Shown in pieces: positions 15,696 to 25,161 of a DNA stretch of 64,000 nt. The stretch covers positions 868,001-932,000 of the forward strand of contig NZ_CP118247.1 of NCBI RefSeq assembly GCF_028816475.1, written 5' to 3'. A program made the translations under genes and the position numbers. Source of the stretch: Devosia rhodophyticola (lineage in GTDB: Bacteria; Pseudomonadota; Alphaproteobacteria; Rhizobiales; Devosiaceae). Each line of letters begins with the position of its first letter. The first letter of the stretch is position 1. The notes below the pieces were generated by a model. It searched no databases and was not told the origin of the DNA. It saw nothing but the letters and a program-made list of their open reading frames with translations.

Positions 15696-16988
15696 CTACC
15701 GATTGAGCCGGATGGAGATGGAGCGGCCATGCCCATCCAACTGTTCGGTCTGGGCAATGGTAACCGCCGCATCGGCAAGCGCCGCCAAGGAACCCGGATC
15801 GCAGCCCAACACAGAGGTGCGCTTGACGAAGTCGAGGACGCCGAGGCCTGAAGCAAAGCGGGCCGACCTCGCCGTGGGCAACACGTGATTGGAGCCGCCA
15901 ACATAATCGCCAATGGCCTCGGGCGTGTGGTGCCCGAGAAAAATCGCGCCAGCGTGCCGAATGTCGCCCATCAGCGCCTTGGGATCATCGATGGCGAGTT
16001 CAACATGTTCAGAAGCGATGCGATTGGCCAGTTTCACTGCAATTGCAAGGGTTGGCACGGTGATGATGGCGCCAAAATCGTCCCAGCCCTCCCGCGCTAT
16101 GGTCTGGCGCGGCAGCAGGGCAATCTGGCGGTCCATTTCGGCGAGCACCGCGTCGGCCAAGGGCGCGTGGGTTGTGATCAAGATGGACTGCGCCCCGCCG
16201 CCATGTTCGGCCTGGGCGATAAGATCAGCGGCAACCCAGGCGGGGTTGGCGGATTGGTCGGCGATGACCAGCACTTCTGAGGGTCCGGCGATCATATCAA
16301 TGCCGACGGTGCCAAAAACCTGACGTTTTGCAGCGGCAACAAAAGCGTTGCCCGGGCCGACAATCTTGTCAACGCGGGCAATGCTATTGGTGCCAAAAGC
16401 AAGCGCGGCAACGGCCTGCGCGCCCCCGATGCGATATATCTCGCTGACTCCGGCAATCTGGGCGGCGGCCAGAATGGAGGGGCTGATGTCGCCATTGGGC
16501 GTCGGCACGACCATGGCAATGCGTTCGACCCCGGCCACTTTGGCCGGTATCGCATTCATCAGGACCGAGGATGGGTAAGAGGCAAGTCCGCCCGGCACAT
16601 AGATGCCGACGGCCTCGACCGCGCTCCAGCGCGTTCCCAGAGTAACCCCCAAATCATCCTGATAGATATGATCGACCGGCTTTTGTTTTTCGTGGTGGGC
16701 GCGGATGCGGTCATGGGCAAACTGAAGTGCGGCGCGCACTTTCGGATCGGTCCTGGCCGCCGCCGTTTCGATTTGCTCGGGGGTGAAGCGGAGCGTATCC
16801 GGGCTGACGCCAGCTGAATCGAATTTATTGGTGAGGTCGGCCACCGCCTGATCACCGTGCGATTTGACGTCGGCAATGATGGTTGTAACGATGTCGCCCA
16901 CTTCTTGTGAGCTTTCGCGCTTGGACCCCAGAAGGGCCAGAAACTGCTGTTCGAAATCGGGCTGGGATGCGTCAAGACGAATGGGCAC
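15696..16988 (-). CDS. hisD: Histidinol dehydrogenase
   Basis: A 430-residue enzyme for the last two steps of histidine synthesis, oxidising L-histidinol to L-histidine with NAD and zinc. Clear motifs include VPGGLASYPSSVLMNAIPA, DKIVGPGNAFVAAAKRQVFG, DMIAGPSEVLVIAD, AQAEHGG and the C-terminal FVKRTSVLG. Length is normal for the family. It lies between the DUF2948 gene and the UPF0262/phosphatase fusion, a conserved alphaproteobacterial order. The DUF2948 stop lies 12 bases upstream of its start. Confidence 0.97.
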   Translation of the reverse strand: MPIRLDASQPDFEQQFLALLGSKRESSQEVGDIVTTIIADVKSHGDQAVADLTNKFDSAGVSPDTLRFTPEQIETAAARTDPKVRAALQFAHDRIRAHHEKQKPVDHIYQDDLGVTLGTRWSAVEAVGIYVPGGLASYPSSVLMNAIPAKVAGVERIAMVVPTPNGDISPSILAAAQIAGVSEIYRIGGAQAVAALAFGTNSIARVDKIVGPGNAFVAAAKRQVFGTVGIDMIAGPSEVLVIADQSANPAWVAADLIAQAEHGGGAQSILITTHAPLADAVLAEMDRQIALLPRQTIAREGWDDFGAIITVPTLAIAVKLANRIASEHVELAIDDPKALMGDIRHAGAIFLGHHTPEAIGDYVGGSNHVLPTARSARFASGLGVLDFVKRTSVLGCDPGSLAALADAAVTIAQTEQLDGHGRSISIRLNR

Positions 16989-17000
16989 GAGTAACCTCTA

Positions 17001-17432
17001 TCAGTCGAGGACGTGGGCAGGCTTGGCGGCTGCGGCCCAGGTGGCCCCCAGATCGGAGAGGCGCGCCTCAAGGCATTCGACCCCTAGCCGAACCGAGCCG
17101 CCACCGGCAAAATTCAGCTCGATAATGCCAGCGGGCCCATCAATGGCTTCATACTGGATCGACAACAGCTCGAGCACACCATCTTGAGCATTTGTATCTA
17201 TGCCGGCGGTAGCGACCGACTGGACGCCATCAAAATGCAACGCGGCACGCTTGCGCTGGCCTTTGGCGCGGCCCGAGCCGCTTTCCCAATCGAAGCGATT
17301 CATCAGCATGGCAAAGCGGCGATCCTTGCGGGCATAGCCCATGTCGCCGACGCGGATCACCGCATCCTGCACGTGGGTCGAGATCACTTCGAGATCTTCG
17401 CTATCGAGAGCCAATAGCTTGAGGTCGGTCAT
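17001..17432 (-). CDS. DUF2948 family protein
   Basis: A 143-residue protein of an uncharacterised alphaproteobacterial family found between murA and hisD. Recognisable pieces are LKLLALDSEDLEVISTHVQDAV near the start, FAMLMNRFDWE in the middle and VRLGVECLEARLSDLG near the end. It is soluble with no signal peptide. I chose ATG 17432; a GTG two codons upstream is possible. Function is unknown. The usual adjacency to murA has been lost because an HNH gene and two long repeats lie between. Confidence 0.85.
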   Translation of the reverse strand: MTDLKLLALDSEDLEVISTHVQDAVIRVGDMGYARKDRRFAMLMNRFDWESGSGRAKGQRKRAALHFDGVQSVATAGIDTNAQDGVLELLSIQYEAIDGPAGIIELNFAGGGSVRLGVECLEARLSDLGATWAAAAKPAHVLD

Positions 17433-17729
17433 CGTCACTGTCCTTGCCGTTCGGGGTGAACCCTATCTGGTCATGCCCGCCCCGATCTACAAGTTTGTCG
17501 GGATGGGGGCAATGTGTTTAGGCACCATGGCCGTGCGGAAACGCCGCCCGGCGCGAAAACCTGCGGTTGGAAAAGATTGCGACATGCGGCGAGAACCGGC
17601 CTCATGTGATTTTTAAGTTACGAGACTGGTCTCGCCGCATGCGATGGGCTTTCAGGACTATGGAGCGCTTTGTTCCAGCCTGGCCGGACAAACCCGTCAC
17701 ACGGACCCAGGAGCGCGCGACCGCCTCCC

Positions 17730-18006
17730 ACCCATCTGCTCTCCCACGGACCGTTCGTCGCGACCCCGCAATCGCGTGGGGAGTGAAACCATTGTGCCAG
17801 AGGTTTTGGGCGTGGGGATAAGTTTTGGTTTCTTGGGGTGTGTCGGCGTGGAGGAAGTATCGGCGCAGGTGTGGTTTTGGTGTGTTGCTGACCTTCCGCC
17901 CGCACCATGTCATTCCGGCGGAGGCCGGAATCCATCATGACATGCCGCAACCGTGGGCGCGGAAGGATCTCACGATGGACCCCGGGTCAAGCCCGGGGTG
18001 ACACTG
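17730..18006. repeat. 277-bp direct repeat, copy 1
   Basis: This segment is nearly identical to 18521-18797 in the same orientation. It contains two palindromic modules: GTCATTCCGGC/GCCGGAATCC (about 17909-17931) and GACCCCGGGT/AGCCCGGGGT (about 17977-18000). Such palindromes are dispersed in alphaproteobacterial genomes. The 3' end of the HNH gene (stop 17970) reads into it. The adjoining 17433-17729 shows no gene. Confidence 0.85.
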
Positions 18007-18338
18007 AGAGGGGGAATAGGTGACGCGCTAGTGGGGACATGCCGGCGGGCTGGTTTCAGGCACCACTTTCCTTTGGAAAGTCTCGCCAAGACGTATGTCC
18101 GGTATGCTTTCGGACTGAGTGGGCGCTTTCGTTTATGTCGCCGATTATTGCAATACCAGCATGCAGCCACAACGTTTTCACGCGTGTCCTTGCCGCCCTC
18201 GCACCGGGCGAGTAGGTGCTCCGCCGTGCATCTGTTCAATTTCAGTCCATCAGCTGGCGACATCGGTCGCCTACAATACCAGCAGTGACCACCTTGGCGG
18301 TCGTGGGCATCGTCCCGCAATTTCCTAAGATTTGCCAT
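17970..18338 (-). CDS. HNH endonuclease between direct repeats
   Basis: A 122-residue protein from ATG 18338 (MANLRKLRDDAHDRQ). It has the HNH layout: CWYCRRPM, then AEHLLARCEGG with the catalytic histidine, then ENVVAACWYCNNRR, with two CxxC pairs for structural zinc. A basic stretch follows. The final residues SVTPGLTRGPS come from the palindromic repeat, so the native end may have been replaced. Longer upstream frames are translations of repeat sequence and are not real. It sits alone between DUF2948 and murA, which are adjacent in relatives, so it is probably a recent insertion. Target unknown. Confidence 0.75.
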   Translation of the reverse strand: MANLRKLRDDAHDRQGGHCWYCRRPMSPADGLKLNRCTAEHLLARCEGGKDTRENVVAACWYCNNRRHKRKRPLSPKAYRTYVLARLSKGKWCLKPARRHVPTSASPIPPLSVTPGLTRGPS

Positions 18339-18520
18339 GCAAACTTCCAAGATCAATGACGATCCAGAAAGTTGCCGCAACCTAAATAGGTGCCCCTGCA
18401 CTCGGCCGTCATGAACGGGCAACGGACGGGCCTCACATGACCCGACCCTGATATGTGCGAAGAAAATATAGCATTGGTGCTGGTCGACCGCAAGGATGGG
18501 ACAGCGTGCTATGGGCCAGT

Positions 18521-18797
18521 ACCCATCTGCTCTCTCACGTACCGTTCGTCGCGATCCGCAGTCGCGTGGGGAGCGGGGACAACTGTGGCAGAGGTTTTGC
18601 GGGTGGGGATAAGTTTTGGTTTTTTGGGGTGTGTCGGCGTGGAGGAGGTATCGGCGCAGGTGTGGTTTTGGTGTGTTGCTGACCTTCCGCCCGCACCATG
18701 TCATTCCGGCGGGGGCCGGGGTCCATCATGACATGCCGCAACCGTGGGCGCGGAAGGATCTCACGATGGACCCCGGGTCAAGCCCGGGGTGACACTG
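18521..18797. repeat. 277-bp direct repeat, copy 2
   Basis: Near-identical to 17730-18006, with scattered substitutions and very high identity in the last about 150 bases. Together the copies flank the HNH gene and its promoter region (18339-18520). They could be the ends of a duplicated or mobile segment. The stretch 18798-18927 before the murA stop shows nothing. Confidence 0.85.
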
Positions 18798-18927
18798 TGC
18801 TTTGGGGGCAGGAAGTGCGGGTGTGTGGTGACACCGCGAGGGGGAAAAGAACACTGCGAGGGGCTAAAATCGGTGCCCCTGAACACGAGCGGGCGTCCCC
18901 TACGGGTTTTGAGGGCAGTGGATTTGA

Positions 18928-20220
18928 TCAGCCGGCGAGGCGCTCGATTTCAGCGCCGCAGCGGCTGAGTTTTTCTTCGAGACGTTCAAAACCACGATCG
19001 AGATGGTAGATGCGATTGACGATGGTTTCGCCCTGAGCGGCAAGCCCCGCGATGACCAGCGACACCGAGGCGCGCAAATCGGTGGCCATGACCTGGGCGC
19101 CCTTGAGCGCCGGTTTGCCGGTAATGGTAGCCAATTGACCGTCAACGCGAATGTCGGCACCAAAGCGGGCCAGTTCGGCCACATGCATATAGCGATTTTC
19201 AAAGATGGTTTCGCGAATGTTGGAAACCCCATCGGCCATGGTCATCAACGCCATGAACTGGGCTTGAAGATCGGTCGGAAAATCGGGAAACGGTGCGGTA
19301 TCCACATCGACCGAGCGAATGCCATTACCATTGCGCCGGACGCGCAAGCCGCCCGGCTCCTCGGTCAGTTCGGTGCCGGTTCCGGCCAACACGCCAAGAG
19401 CGGCCTGTAAATGTTGGGGCTTGGCACCGCGCAGCAGAAGATCGCCGCCGGTCATGGCGGCTGCCATGGCAAAGGTACCGGTTTCGATGCGGTCGGGAAT
19501 GACTTCCACGGTAGCGCCGTGCAGCTTTTCGACGCCCTCAATGGTCAGAGTGCGGGTGCCGATACCGGAGATTTTTGCGCCCATCGCCACAAGGCATTCG
19601 GCGACGTTAGTGACTTCGGGTTCCTGGGCGGCATTTTCGATAATGGTGGTGCCGCGCGCCAGCGTTGCGGCCATCAATATTGTATGGGTCGCGCCGACTG
19701 AAACCTTGGGGAAGACAATATGGGCGCCGATCAGACCGCCCTCGGGGGCCTTGGCAACGACATAGCCTTCGTCAATGTCGATTTCCGCGCCCAGCGCCTT
19801 GAGACCGAACAGGAACAAATCGACAGGGCGTGTACCAATAGCGCAGCCGCCGGGCAGCGAAACACGGGCATTGTGCTCGCGCGCCAGCAAGGGGCCAATG
19901 ACCCAAAAGCTGGCCCGCATTTTCGATACCAGTTCATATGGAGCCGTTGTATCGACGATGTCGGCGGCGTGGAAGGTCATGCGCTGGCCAACCCCTTCCG
20001 CCTCGCCGCGCCGACGGCCGTGAACGGCAATATCAACGCCATGGTTTTCCATGATGCGCTCGAGCTGCTTGACGTCGGCGAGGCGGGGCACATTTTCCAG
20101 CACCAGCGGCTCGTCGGTCAGCAATGAGGCGATCATCAGCGGCAGGGCAGCGTTCTTGGCGCCCGAGATGACGATCTCGCCACGCAGTTCATTTCCACCC
20201 ACCAGGCGAATGCGATCCAT
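18928..20220 (-). CDS. murA: UDP-N-acetylglucosamine 1-carboxyvinyltransferase
   Basis: A 430-residue cytoplasmic enzyme of the first committed peptidoglycan step, transferring enolpyruvate from PEP to UDP-GlcNAc; it is the target of fosfomycin. The N-terminus has [20 protein letters not shown]. The active-site loop is [16 protein letters not shown], and its cysteine (about residue 124) is the one fosfomycin modifies. [15 protein letters not shown] and [15 protein letters not shown] are also typical. Length is normal. In relatives DUF2948 and hisD follow directly; here the HNH insertion separates them by about 1.5 kb. Confidence 0.97.
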   Translation of the reverse strand: MDRIRLVGGNELRGEIVISGAKNAALPLMIASLLTDEPLVLENVPRLADVKQLERIMENHGVDIAVHGRRRGEAEGVGQRMTFHAADIVDTTAPYELVSKMRASFWVIGPLLAREHNARVSLPGGCAIGTRPVDLFLFGLKALGAEIDIDEGYVVAKAPEGGLIGAHIVFPKVSVGATHTILMAATLARGTTIIENAAQEPEVTNVAECLVAMGAKISGIGTRTLTIEGVEKLHGATVEVIPDRIETGTFAMAAAMTGGDLLLRGAKPQHLQAALGVLAGTGTELTEEPGGLRVRRNGNGIRSVDVDTAPFPDFPTDLQAQFMALMTMADGVSNIRETIFENRYMHVAELARFGADIRVDGQLATITGKPALKGAQVMATDLRASVSLVIAGLAAQGETIVNRIYHLDRGFERLEEKLSRCGAEIERLAG

Positions 20221-20349
20221 GTCGTTTCCTAAGCTTACGGGCGCAAAAAGCCCAGTGCGCGGCAGGCAGCCGCAAAAGAGATTGGGTCAATAGCTGTTTC
20301 GGCCCGCCGCTTCAAGGCAGAGGCCCGGCCAGCTTGGGGCTAAAATGGT

Positions 20350-20505
20350 TTACGATTGCTTGCCGGGCGACGTTTCTGGCTCCAACGGGGCGGCGGCATC
20401 TGCATCCGCACGGGCTTTTGTCTGATTCTTGCGACGACGCAGGTTTTCACGCAGCTTTGCGGCCAATTTTTGCTCGCGGGCTTTGGCTTGCTCGGATTTG
20501 GTCAT
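20350..20505 (-). CDS. Small basic protein upstream of murA
   Basis: A 51-residue frame (MTKSEQAKAREQKLAAKL, then RENLRRRKNQTKAR and an acidic tail) on the minus strand. Its strongly basic amphipathic helix and position next to murA match small uncharacterised proteins seen near murA in many alphaproteobacteria. The frame starts at ATG 20505 and ends at TAA 20350. No function is known. Codon choice is like that of the neighbouring core genes. Confidence 0.65.
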   Translation of the reverse strand: MTKSEQAKAREQKLAAKLRENLRRRKNQTKARADADAAAPLEPETSPGKQS

Positions 20506-20681
20506 GGTTTTTCAGGGGTTGGCGGGCGAATGAGGCAGGTTGGTGCACGCTGGTCGCAATTATTGCGGCGCGCCCGGCTGTGGGCGAGTTGAGTTTATGC
20601 GCTTTTTGGCCTTGCGTCGAGGTTTACCCTATGGCAGTAGAGCCGCGGTGCCGAGCGTGGGTTTCCCCTCGCGCCAACAAT

Positions 20682-20756
20682 GCTGCCGTAGCTCAGTGGT
20701 AGAGCACCCCCTTGGTAAGGGGGAGGCCGACAGTTCAATCCTGTCCGGCAGCACCA
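20682..20756 (+). tRNA. tRNA-Thr (GGT)
   Basis: A 75-base cloverleaf. It has acceptor arm GCTGCCG/CGGCAGC, D-arm TAGCTCAGTGGTAGAGC, anticodon stem-loop CCCCC-TTGGTAA-GGGGG (anticodon GGT), T-arm AGTTCAATCCT and an encoded CCA. No integrase or direct repeat sits beside it. Confidence 0.95.
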
Positions 20757-21176
20757 TTATATCAAAGGTTTAGCGAGGTTTCGTGGCTACTCCCTGTTGC
20801 GAGGGGACTGGTCTGGGAAGTTCGCGTGCGCTGCGAAGCCGTTCCCCAACCGAGCTATTCTTTTAGCGACGGTCGCTGCGTTGTGGTGACCAGGTTTCGA
20901 TGACGCGTGCGTCTTCAGCTCCGCGTTCGATTAATTCGCCATTTCCTCCCACGCTGCACTTGGCCAAACTGGGCCGCGCATTGCGACGTATCGGCTTCAA
21001 CACCCGGCAACTATTGCAAATTTCCCAGCGTTTGATATTTAGCATGCTATTATTATGCTATCGAATCGTATTTGTGCAATTGAAATTGAGTGTCTCGTTC
21101 TGGAGGACATGTGCGGCCCTGCCTCAGGCGCAATTGTAATGCCGCCCTCAATTCTCCAACGAGATGAATTTTCCTG
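20757..21176. other. Gene-free stretch between tRNA-Thr and the polysaccharide locus
   Basis: These 420 bases hold no frame I believe. The second half becomes AT-rich and includes AGCAT-GCTATTATT-ATGCT (about 21041-21059), a weak inverted repeat, and is the probable promoter region of the glycosyltransferase gene at 21177. Confidence 0.5.
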
Positions 21177-22448
21177 ATGAATATCTGGTATTTCAACCAC
21201 TATGCAGGCGGTCCCGGCATTGGTAGAGCGCTCCGTCCTTATCATTTATCGCGCGCCTGGGCCGATGTTGGCCATACCACCACAATTTTTGTCGCCAGCT
21301 TTCACCATCTGCAGGATACCCCCGAGCCGCTGCCACCGGAAATGGTGGTAGATGGCGTTCGCTATATATCGCTGCCGACGCGGCCCTATTTGGGCAATGG
21401 ACTGGGTCGGCTCAAGAACATGAATGACTATTGCCGCGCAATGATGCGTTTGACCGCGCGGGTGCCCAACGATCTAGCCAAGCCCGACGTAATTATTATT
21501 AGCTCGCCCCAGCCATATGCGATTTTTTCGGCCGTTAAACTGGCTCGCCGCTATGGCGCGCAACTGACGCTTGAAGTGCGCGATCTGTGGCCCCTGTCGC
21601 TGGTCGAAATCAACGGCAACAGCAAATTTCACCCCTTTGTGTTGTTCACCGCCTTTACCGAGTGGTTTGCCTATACCAAAGCCCATCTGGTTGCCTCACT
21701 TTTGGGTGGTGCTGAAGCGCACATGCGCGCTCATGGGTTGGGTCCAAATAAATTTGTGCATGTGCCCAATGGTGTTTCCACTGCCAGCATGATTGCGCCC
21801 GAAATCCCCCGTAGTGCTGCGGGCAAGGAGGCTGCGGCGCAGATCGCCGCCTGGAAAGCCGAAGGCCGCCTCATTGCCATTCATCCCGGTGCTCAGGGGA
21901 TCCCCAATGGTCTGGACAAATTGCTTGAGGTCATGAGTCGGCTGAACGCGCAGGGGCTGGAAAGCCAGTATGGCGTTTTGTTGGTGGGCAAGGGTGGGAT
22001 GACCGACCAGCTCAAGGCCGATGCGGCGGAGCGCCAACTGCCCAATGTGCGCTTCATCGATCCGGTGCCCAACACCGAATCTCGCTGGTTAAGCAGCGCA
22101 AGTGACATCGGGTATTCTGGCAAGCGCGATGACCGCAATGTCTTTCGCCACGGCACCAGCTTCAACAAGACAATTGAGTTCATGCAGGCGGGTTTACCAA
22201 TATTGCTGCCCATCTATTCGCCACACAGCCTAGTCGCGCAGTCCGGTTGCGGGATTGTAACTGGAACTGATGAAGCAAACGCCATCGCCAAAGCATTCAC
22301 TCAATTGCTCGAAATGTCGCCAGATGACCGCGCTCGAATGGGCGAGAAAGGCCGCGCATATGTAGCCGAGCGGCTCGATTATTACAAAATCGCTGCCGAC
22401 TATATTGCCGCGATTGAGCAAACGCAAAACGCCATCGCCAACAACTGA
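21177..22448 (+). CDS. Glycosyltransferase family 4 protein
   Basis: A 423-residue cytoplasmic or membrane-associated sugar transferase with the GT-B fold. The N-terminal acceptor half starts MNIWYFNHYAGGPGIGRALRP, resembling WcaI/WbuB-type transferases of exopolysaccharide and O-antigen loci. LTLEVRDLWPLSLVE is a typical inner motif. The C-terminal donor half includes HVPNGVS, IAIHPGAQGIPNGLDKLL, and the nucleotide-sugar region KTIEFMQAGLPILLP with the conserved glutamate. The gene stands alone on the plus strand, and its neighbours are also polysaccharide genes. Sugar specificity cannot be read from the sequence. Confidence 0.85.
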   Translation: MNIWYFNHYAGGPGIGRALRPYHLSRAWADVGHTTTIFVASFHHLQDTPEPLPPEMVVDGVRYISLPTRPYLGNGLGRLKNMNDYCRAMMRLTARVPNDLAKPDVIIISSPQPYAIFSAVKLARRYGAQLTLEVRDLWPLSLVEINGNSKFHPFVLFTAFTEWFAYTKAHLVASLLGGAEAHMRAHGLGPNKFVHVPNGVSTASMIAPEIPRSAAGKEAAAQIAAWKAEGRLIAIHPGAQGIPNGLDKLLEVMSRLNAQGLESQYGVLLVGKGGMTDQLKADAAERQLPNVRFIDPVPNTESRWLSSASDIGYSGKRDDRNVFRHGTSFNKTIEFMQAGLPILLPIYSPHSLVAQSGCGIVTGTDEANAIAKAFTQLLEMSPDDRARMGEKGRAYVAERLDYYKIAADYIAAIEQTQNAIANN

Positions 22449-22536
22449 CCGTCTATGCGACGCTTCTGTCCTGCTTATCCTCCCTCTCTTGAATGGTCCT
22501 AGTCTTGGTTGAAATCATAAAACCAGGATCTGGACC

Positions 22537-23859
22537 ATGGACCGCACACAGCATTTGAGCCTTCCCTACATCATGCCCGAGCAGGCACAAAAATTTTTCA
22601 CCCACAATCAGGGGTTAAATACGCTCGATGGGCTTGTCATGCTGGCGGTCACAAGCCGCAGCCTGTCGCTGGCTCCGGCAACTCCGGCACTGGGAGGGCG
22701 CTATATTGTTGCCGCCGCCCCTACCGGCGCGTGGAGCGGACAAGCCGATATGGTTGCGCTCTTTCAAGACAATGCATGGACGTTTCTGACCCCGCAGGAA
22801 GGGTGGCTGGCCTGGTGCAGCGCCGAAACACAAATGCTGGTCTTTACCGACAGCAGTTGGAGGCCATTGCAACCCGATCAATATGCGCGCCTCGGCATTA
22901 ACACTGATGCCGATCTGACCAATCGTCTTGCGGTTTCTGCCCCCGCCACGTTGCTTACCCATGAGGGTGGCAGCCATCGGCTGGTGGTCAACAAAGCCAG
23001 CGGCGGCGATACTGCAAGCCTGGTTTTTCAGAACGATTATTCCGGCCGGGCCGAATTGGGCCTGGCGGGCGACGATCGGCTCTCGTTCAAAGTCAGCGCT
23101 GATGGCAGCACTTTTGTTGAGGCCATGAGCATTGATCCAGCCACCGGCAAACCCAGTTTCCCGCAGGCCAAGTTCCTGTCAAATTATGCGGTCAATCTTT
23201 ATCAGGATAGCGGTCGTTTTGGTGGCAATGGCGTAACCGGCACCAGCATTGCTGCCTTCGCCTTTCCCAACTATTTGACCCCCTATAATGGCGCGACCGT
23301 TACAGGTCTGGCAAAATTCATCCACAACAACAATGACTATGGTGGGGCCTCCGGGGCACTGAATGCACACGTCCGGGATTTGATCGATACGATCCGAGAT
23401 GCCAGCTATCGCCGGTATGGCCCTGAGTTCTGGGTTGCTCAAATCACTATGGGCAGCGGCACCGGAAGCGGCCCCGCATTGGTTGATGACCTATCAGGAT
23501 ATTTTTGCCTGTTCGGCGCCTTCACGGTTCAGCCACCGGCCATGACTTTCCATGCCTACGTGCGCGCTCTGGACCAGGCGATCATCGTCAAACTTTATCC
23601 CGGCCAAACTGCCACCGCCAATGGCACGACCCACGGCGAAACCTTTGCCATCTCCCCGGCCGACAATTGGGTGTCAGTGACAATCGCGCACGACCTTAAC
23701 CCACGCACGAGCAATGGTTATAACCCGTCGCCCATCGGCATCTACGTGCAAGACGCGGGTGATAAATTCCTGCTTGCCTGCCCTGCCCTTATGGGCGGCA
23801 TAGCCACAATCGACGACAATGTCGGCGTCATCGCCAGTTACAATAGCTGGTCCGCCTGA
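22537..23859 (+). CDS. DUF2793 domain protein
   Basis: A 440-residue protein. Residues about 5-110 match DUF2793, a family found in prophage and gene-transfer-agent tail regions of alphaproteobacteria: LSLPYIMPEQAQKFFTHNQ, PAGTWAG-like APTGAWSGQADMVALF, and WTFLTPQEGWLAW. The remaining 320 residues are beta-rich with many aromatic and glycine residues (DRLSFKVSADG, GVTGTSIAAFAFPN), suggesting a fibre or carbohydrate-binding tail. There is no signal peptide. No other phage structural gene is nearby; it sits between two glycosyltransferase genes. Its 3' end overlaps the convergent gene by 22 bases. A surface-glycan-related role is possible. Confidence 0.75.
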   Translation: MDRTQHLSLPYIMPEQAQKFFTHNQGLNTLDGLVMLAVTSRSLSLAPATPALGGRYIVAAAPTGAWSGQADMVALFQDNAWTFLTPQEGWLAWCSAETQMLVFTDSSWRPLQPDQYARLGINTDADLTNRLAVSAPATLLTHEGGSHRLVVNKASGGDTASLVFQNDYSGRAELGLAGDDRLSFKVSADGSTFVEAMSIDPATGKPSFPQAKFLSNYAVNLYQDSGRFGGNGVTGTSIAAFAFPNYLTPYNGATVTGLAKFIHNNNDYGGASGALNAHVRDLIDTIRDASYRRYGPEFWVAQITMGSGTGSGPALVDDLSGYFCLFGAFTVQPPAMTFHAYVRALDQAIIVKLYPGQTATANGTTHGETFAISPADNWVSVTIAHDLNPRTSNGYNPSPIGIYVQDAGDKFLLACPALMGGIATIDDNVGVIASYNSWSA

Positions 23860-25004
23860 TTCAAATCGCTGGCGTCACAACCCATGGTTTCTGCATAAAA
23901 TTGCAGTAGTTTTTGTTCTTCAATGCTCCAATTGTAACGCTCGGTCACAGCGCTTCGGCCATTGGCGCCCAGACGCTGTGCCAGTGCCGGATCACCAACC
24001 AATTGGTCGATCGCCGCCGCAATCGCTACCGGGTCCCGCGGGTCAACTAGAACGCCGCAGTCATTGCCTGCAATAATCTCGCGCCACAATGGAAAGTCCG
24101 AGGCGATCACCGGTAACCCCGCCGACATATATTCGAACATTTTGTTCGGCTGAGACTCAATATGATTGGGTGCCGGCTTGAACGTAACAAGGCCAGCTAT
24201 GGAACGTTTAAGAACCTCACGAACGGCAATGCGGTCCAAAAAACCCAGGACGTTGACGTGTTGCCATCCCGCGCGCCGCTTGGTTGCCTGCTCAGTAACA
24301 GGTTCTGAAAACTTACCAACCAAATTTAGCCGTGCGCCCGATGCCACGGTCTCAAACGCCTGAACGACTTCGGAGATGCCTCGAATTGCCGTTATGCCGC
24401 CAACATAGCAAACTTCGTTGTTTTTCTGGTTCCAACCGACGGCGGCGTCCAATTCACCCAGCATCGGGAAATTATTGATATTGATGCTACGGATACGGTT
24501 TTTCTCAAAGATGTCACGAATGTGGGGCGTGGCCGCGAAAACGGCGTCCAAGCGTCGGCAGACAAATTTTTCAACAATTTCAATGCACATGGAAATAGGC
24601 TTACGAAGAACCGGAGCGATATAAGGTTTGCCCAAAATCTGTCGGGGCAAATCCTCATGCACATCAAAAATGACCTTTTTGCCACGTCGCTTCAACAAAT
24701 AGCCGATGGGCAATAACTCGGGATCGTGAAGATGATATATGTCCGCGTCCAGCGCCAATGCCTGCCGAAAAATCCGCCAAGCTGCCAAAGTGACGCGCTT
24801 TAGCCGCCCTCTAGCGGCGCCCACATCAATAATACTAACGCCATCCTTGATCTCCCCACCCCGCCCATCGGCCACCACGAGAGAAATCTGATACCCAGCT
24901 GCCGCCAAGCTGCGGCACTGTTTCAAAAATATCCGTGTGTCATATCGGGTGTGAACAGACGTAAGGTGGGCAACTTTAGATTGGAGCAAAATTTCCTCGG
25001 ACAT
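23838..25004 (-). CDS. Glycosyltransferase family 4 protein
   Basis: A 388-residue GT-B transferase. The N-terminal half has VAHLTSVHTRYDTRIFLKQC and the metal-independent acceptor region YHLHDPELLPIGYLLKR with KVIFDVHEDLP. The C-terminal half has VCYVGGITAIRGISEVVQ and the donor-binding motif PNKMFEYMSAGLPVIASDF, where the glutamate contacts the nucleotide sugar. These are the hallmarks of group-1 transferases that build capsule, O-antigen or exopolysaccharide. It is divergent from the flippase gene at 25162 across 157 bases, which holds their promoters. Donor sugar unknown. Confidence 0.87.
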   Translation of the reverse strand: MSEEILLQSKVAHLTSVHTRYDTRIFLKQCRSLAAAGYQISLVVADGRGGEIKDGVSIIDVGAARGRLKRVTLAAWRIFRQALALDADIYHLHDPELLPIGYLLKRRGKKVIFDVHEDLPRQILGKPYIAPVLRKPISMCIEIVEKFVCRRLDAVFAATPHIRDIFEKNRIRSININNFPMLGELDAAVGWNQKNNEVCYVGGITAIRGISEVVQAFETVASGARLNLVGKFSEPVTEQATKRRAGWQHVNVLGFLDRIAVREVLKRSIAGLVTFKPAPNHIESQPNKMFEYMSAGLPVIASDFPLWREIIAGNDCGVLVDPRDPVAIAAAIDQLVGDPALAQRLGANGRSAVTERYNWSIEEQKLLQFYAETMGCDASDLNQADQLL

Positions 25005-25161
25005 TTTTGTTGGTCATCGACCCGGCAGCTATTGACGGGACATTCAACCGACAAATCAAGCGGCGCTATTCTACGGAAAATGGCAGACAATAATCATTTT
25101 CTTTAATTTTTGGCACAGACTGGGTTAGGTCAAACGCACATATAACCGAGTAGTCGATAAA

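Noticed and set aside
17602..17950. Frames in both strands over the direct repeat, with a second set at 18453-18741
   Set aside because: The same short peptides appear in both repeat copies and reflect repeated non-coding DNA, not genes.
20682..20756. tRNA-Thr as a second integration site
   Set aside because: No integrase, no direct repeat of its 3' end and no shift in composition directly beside it.
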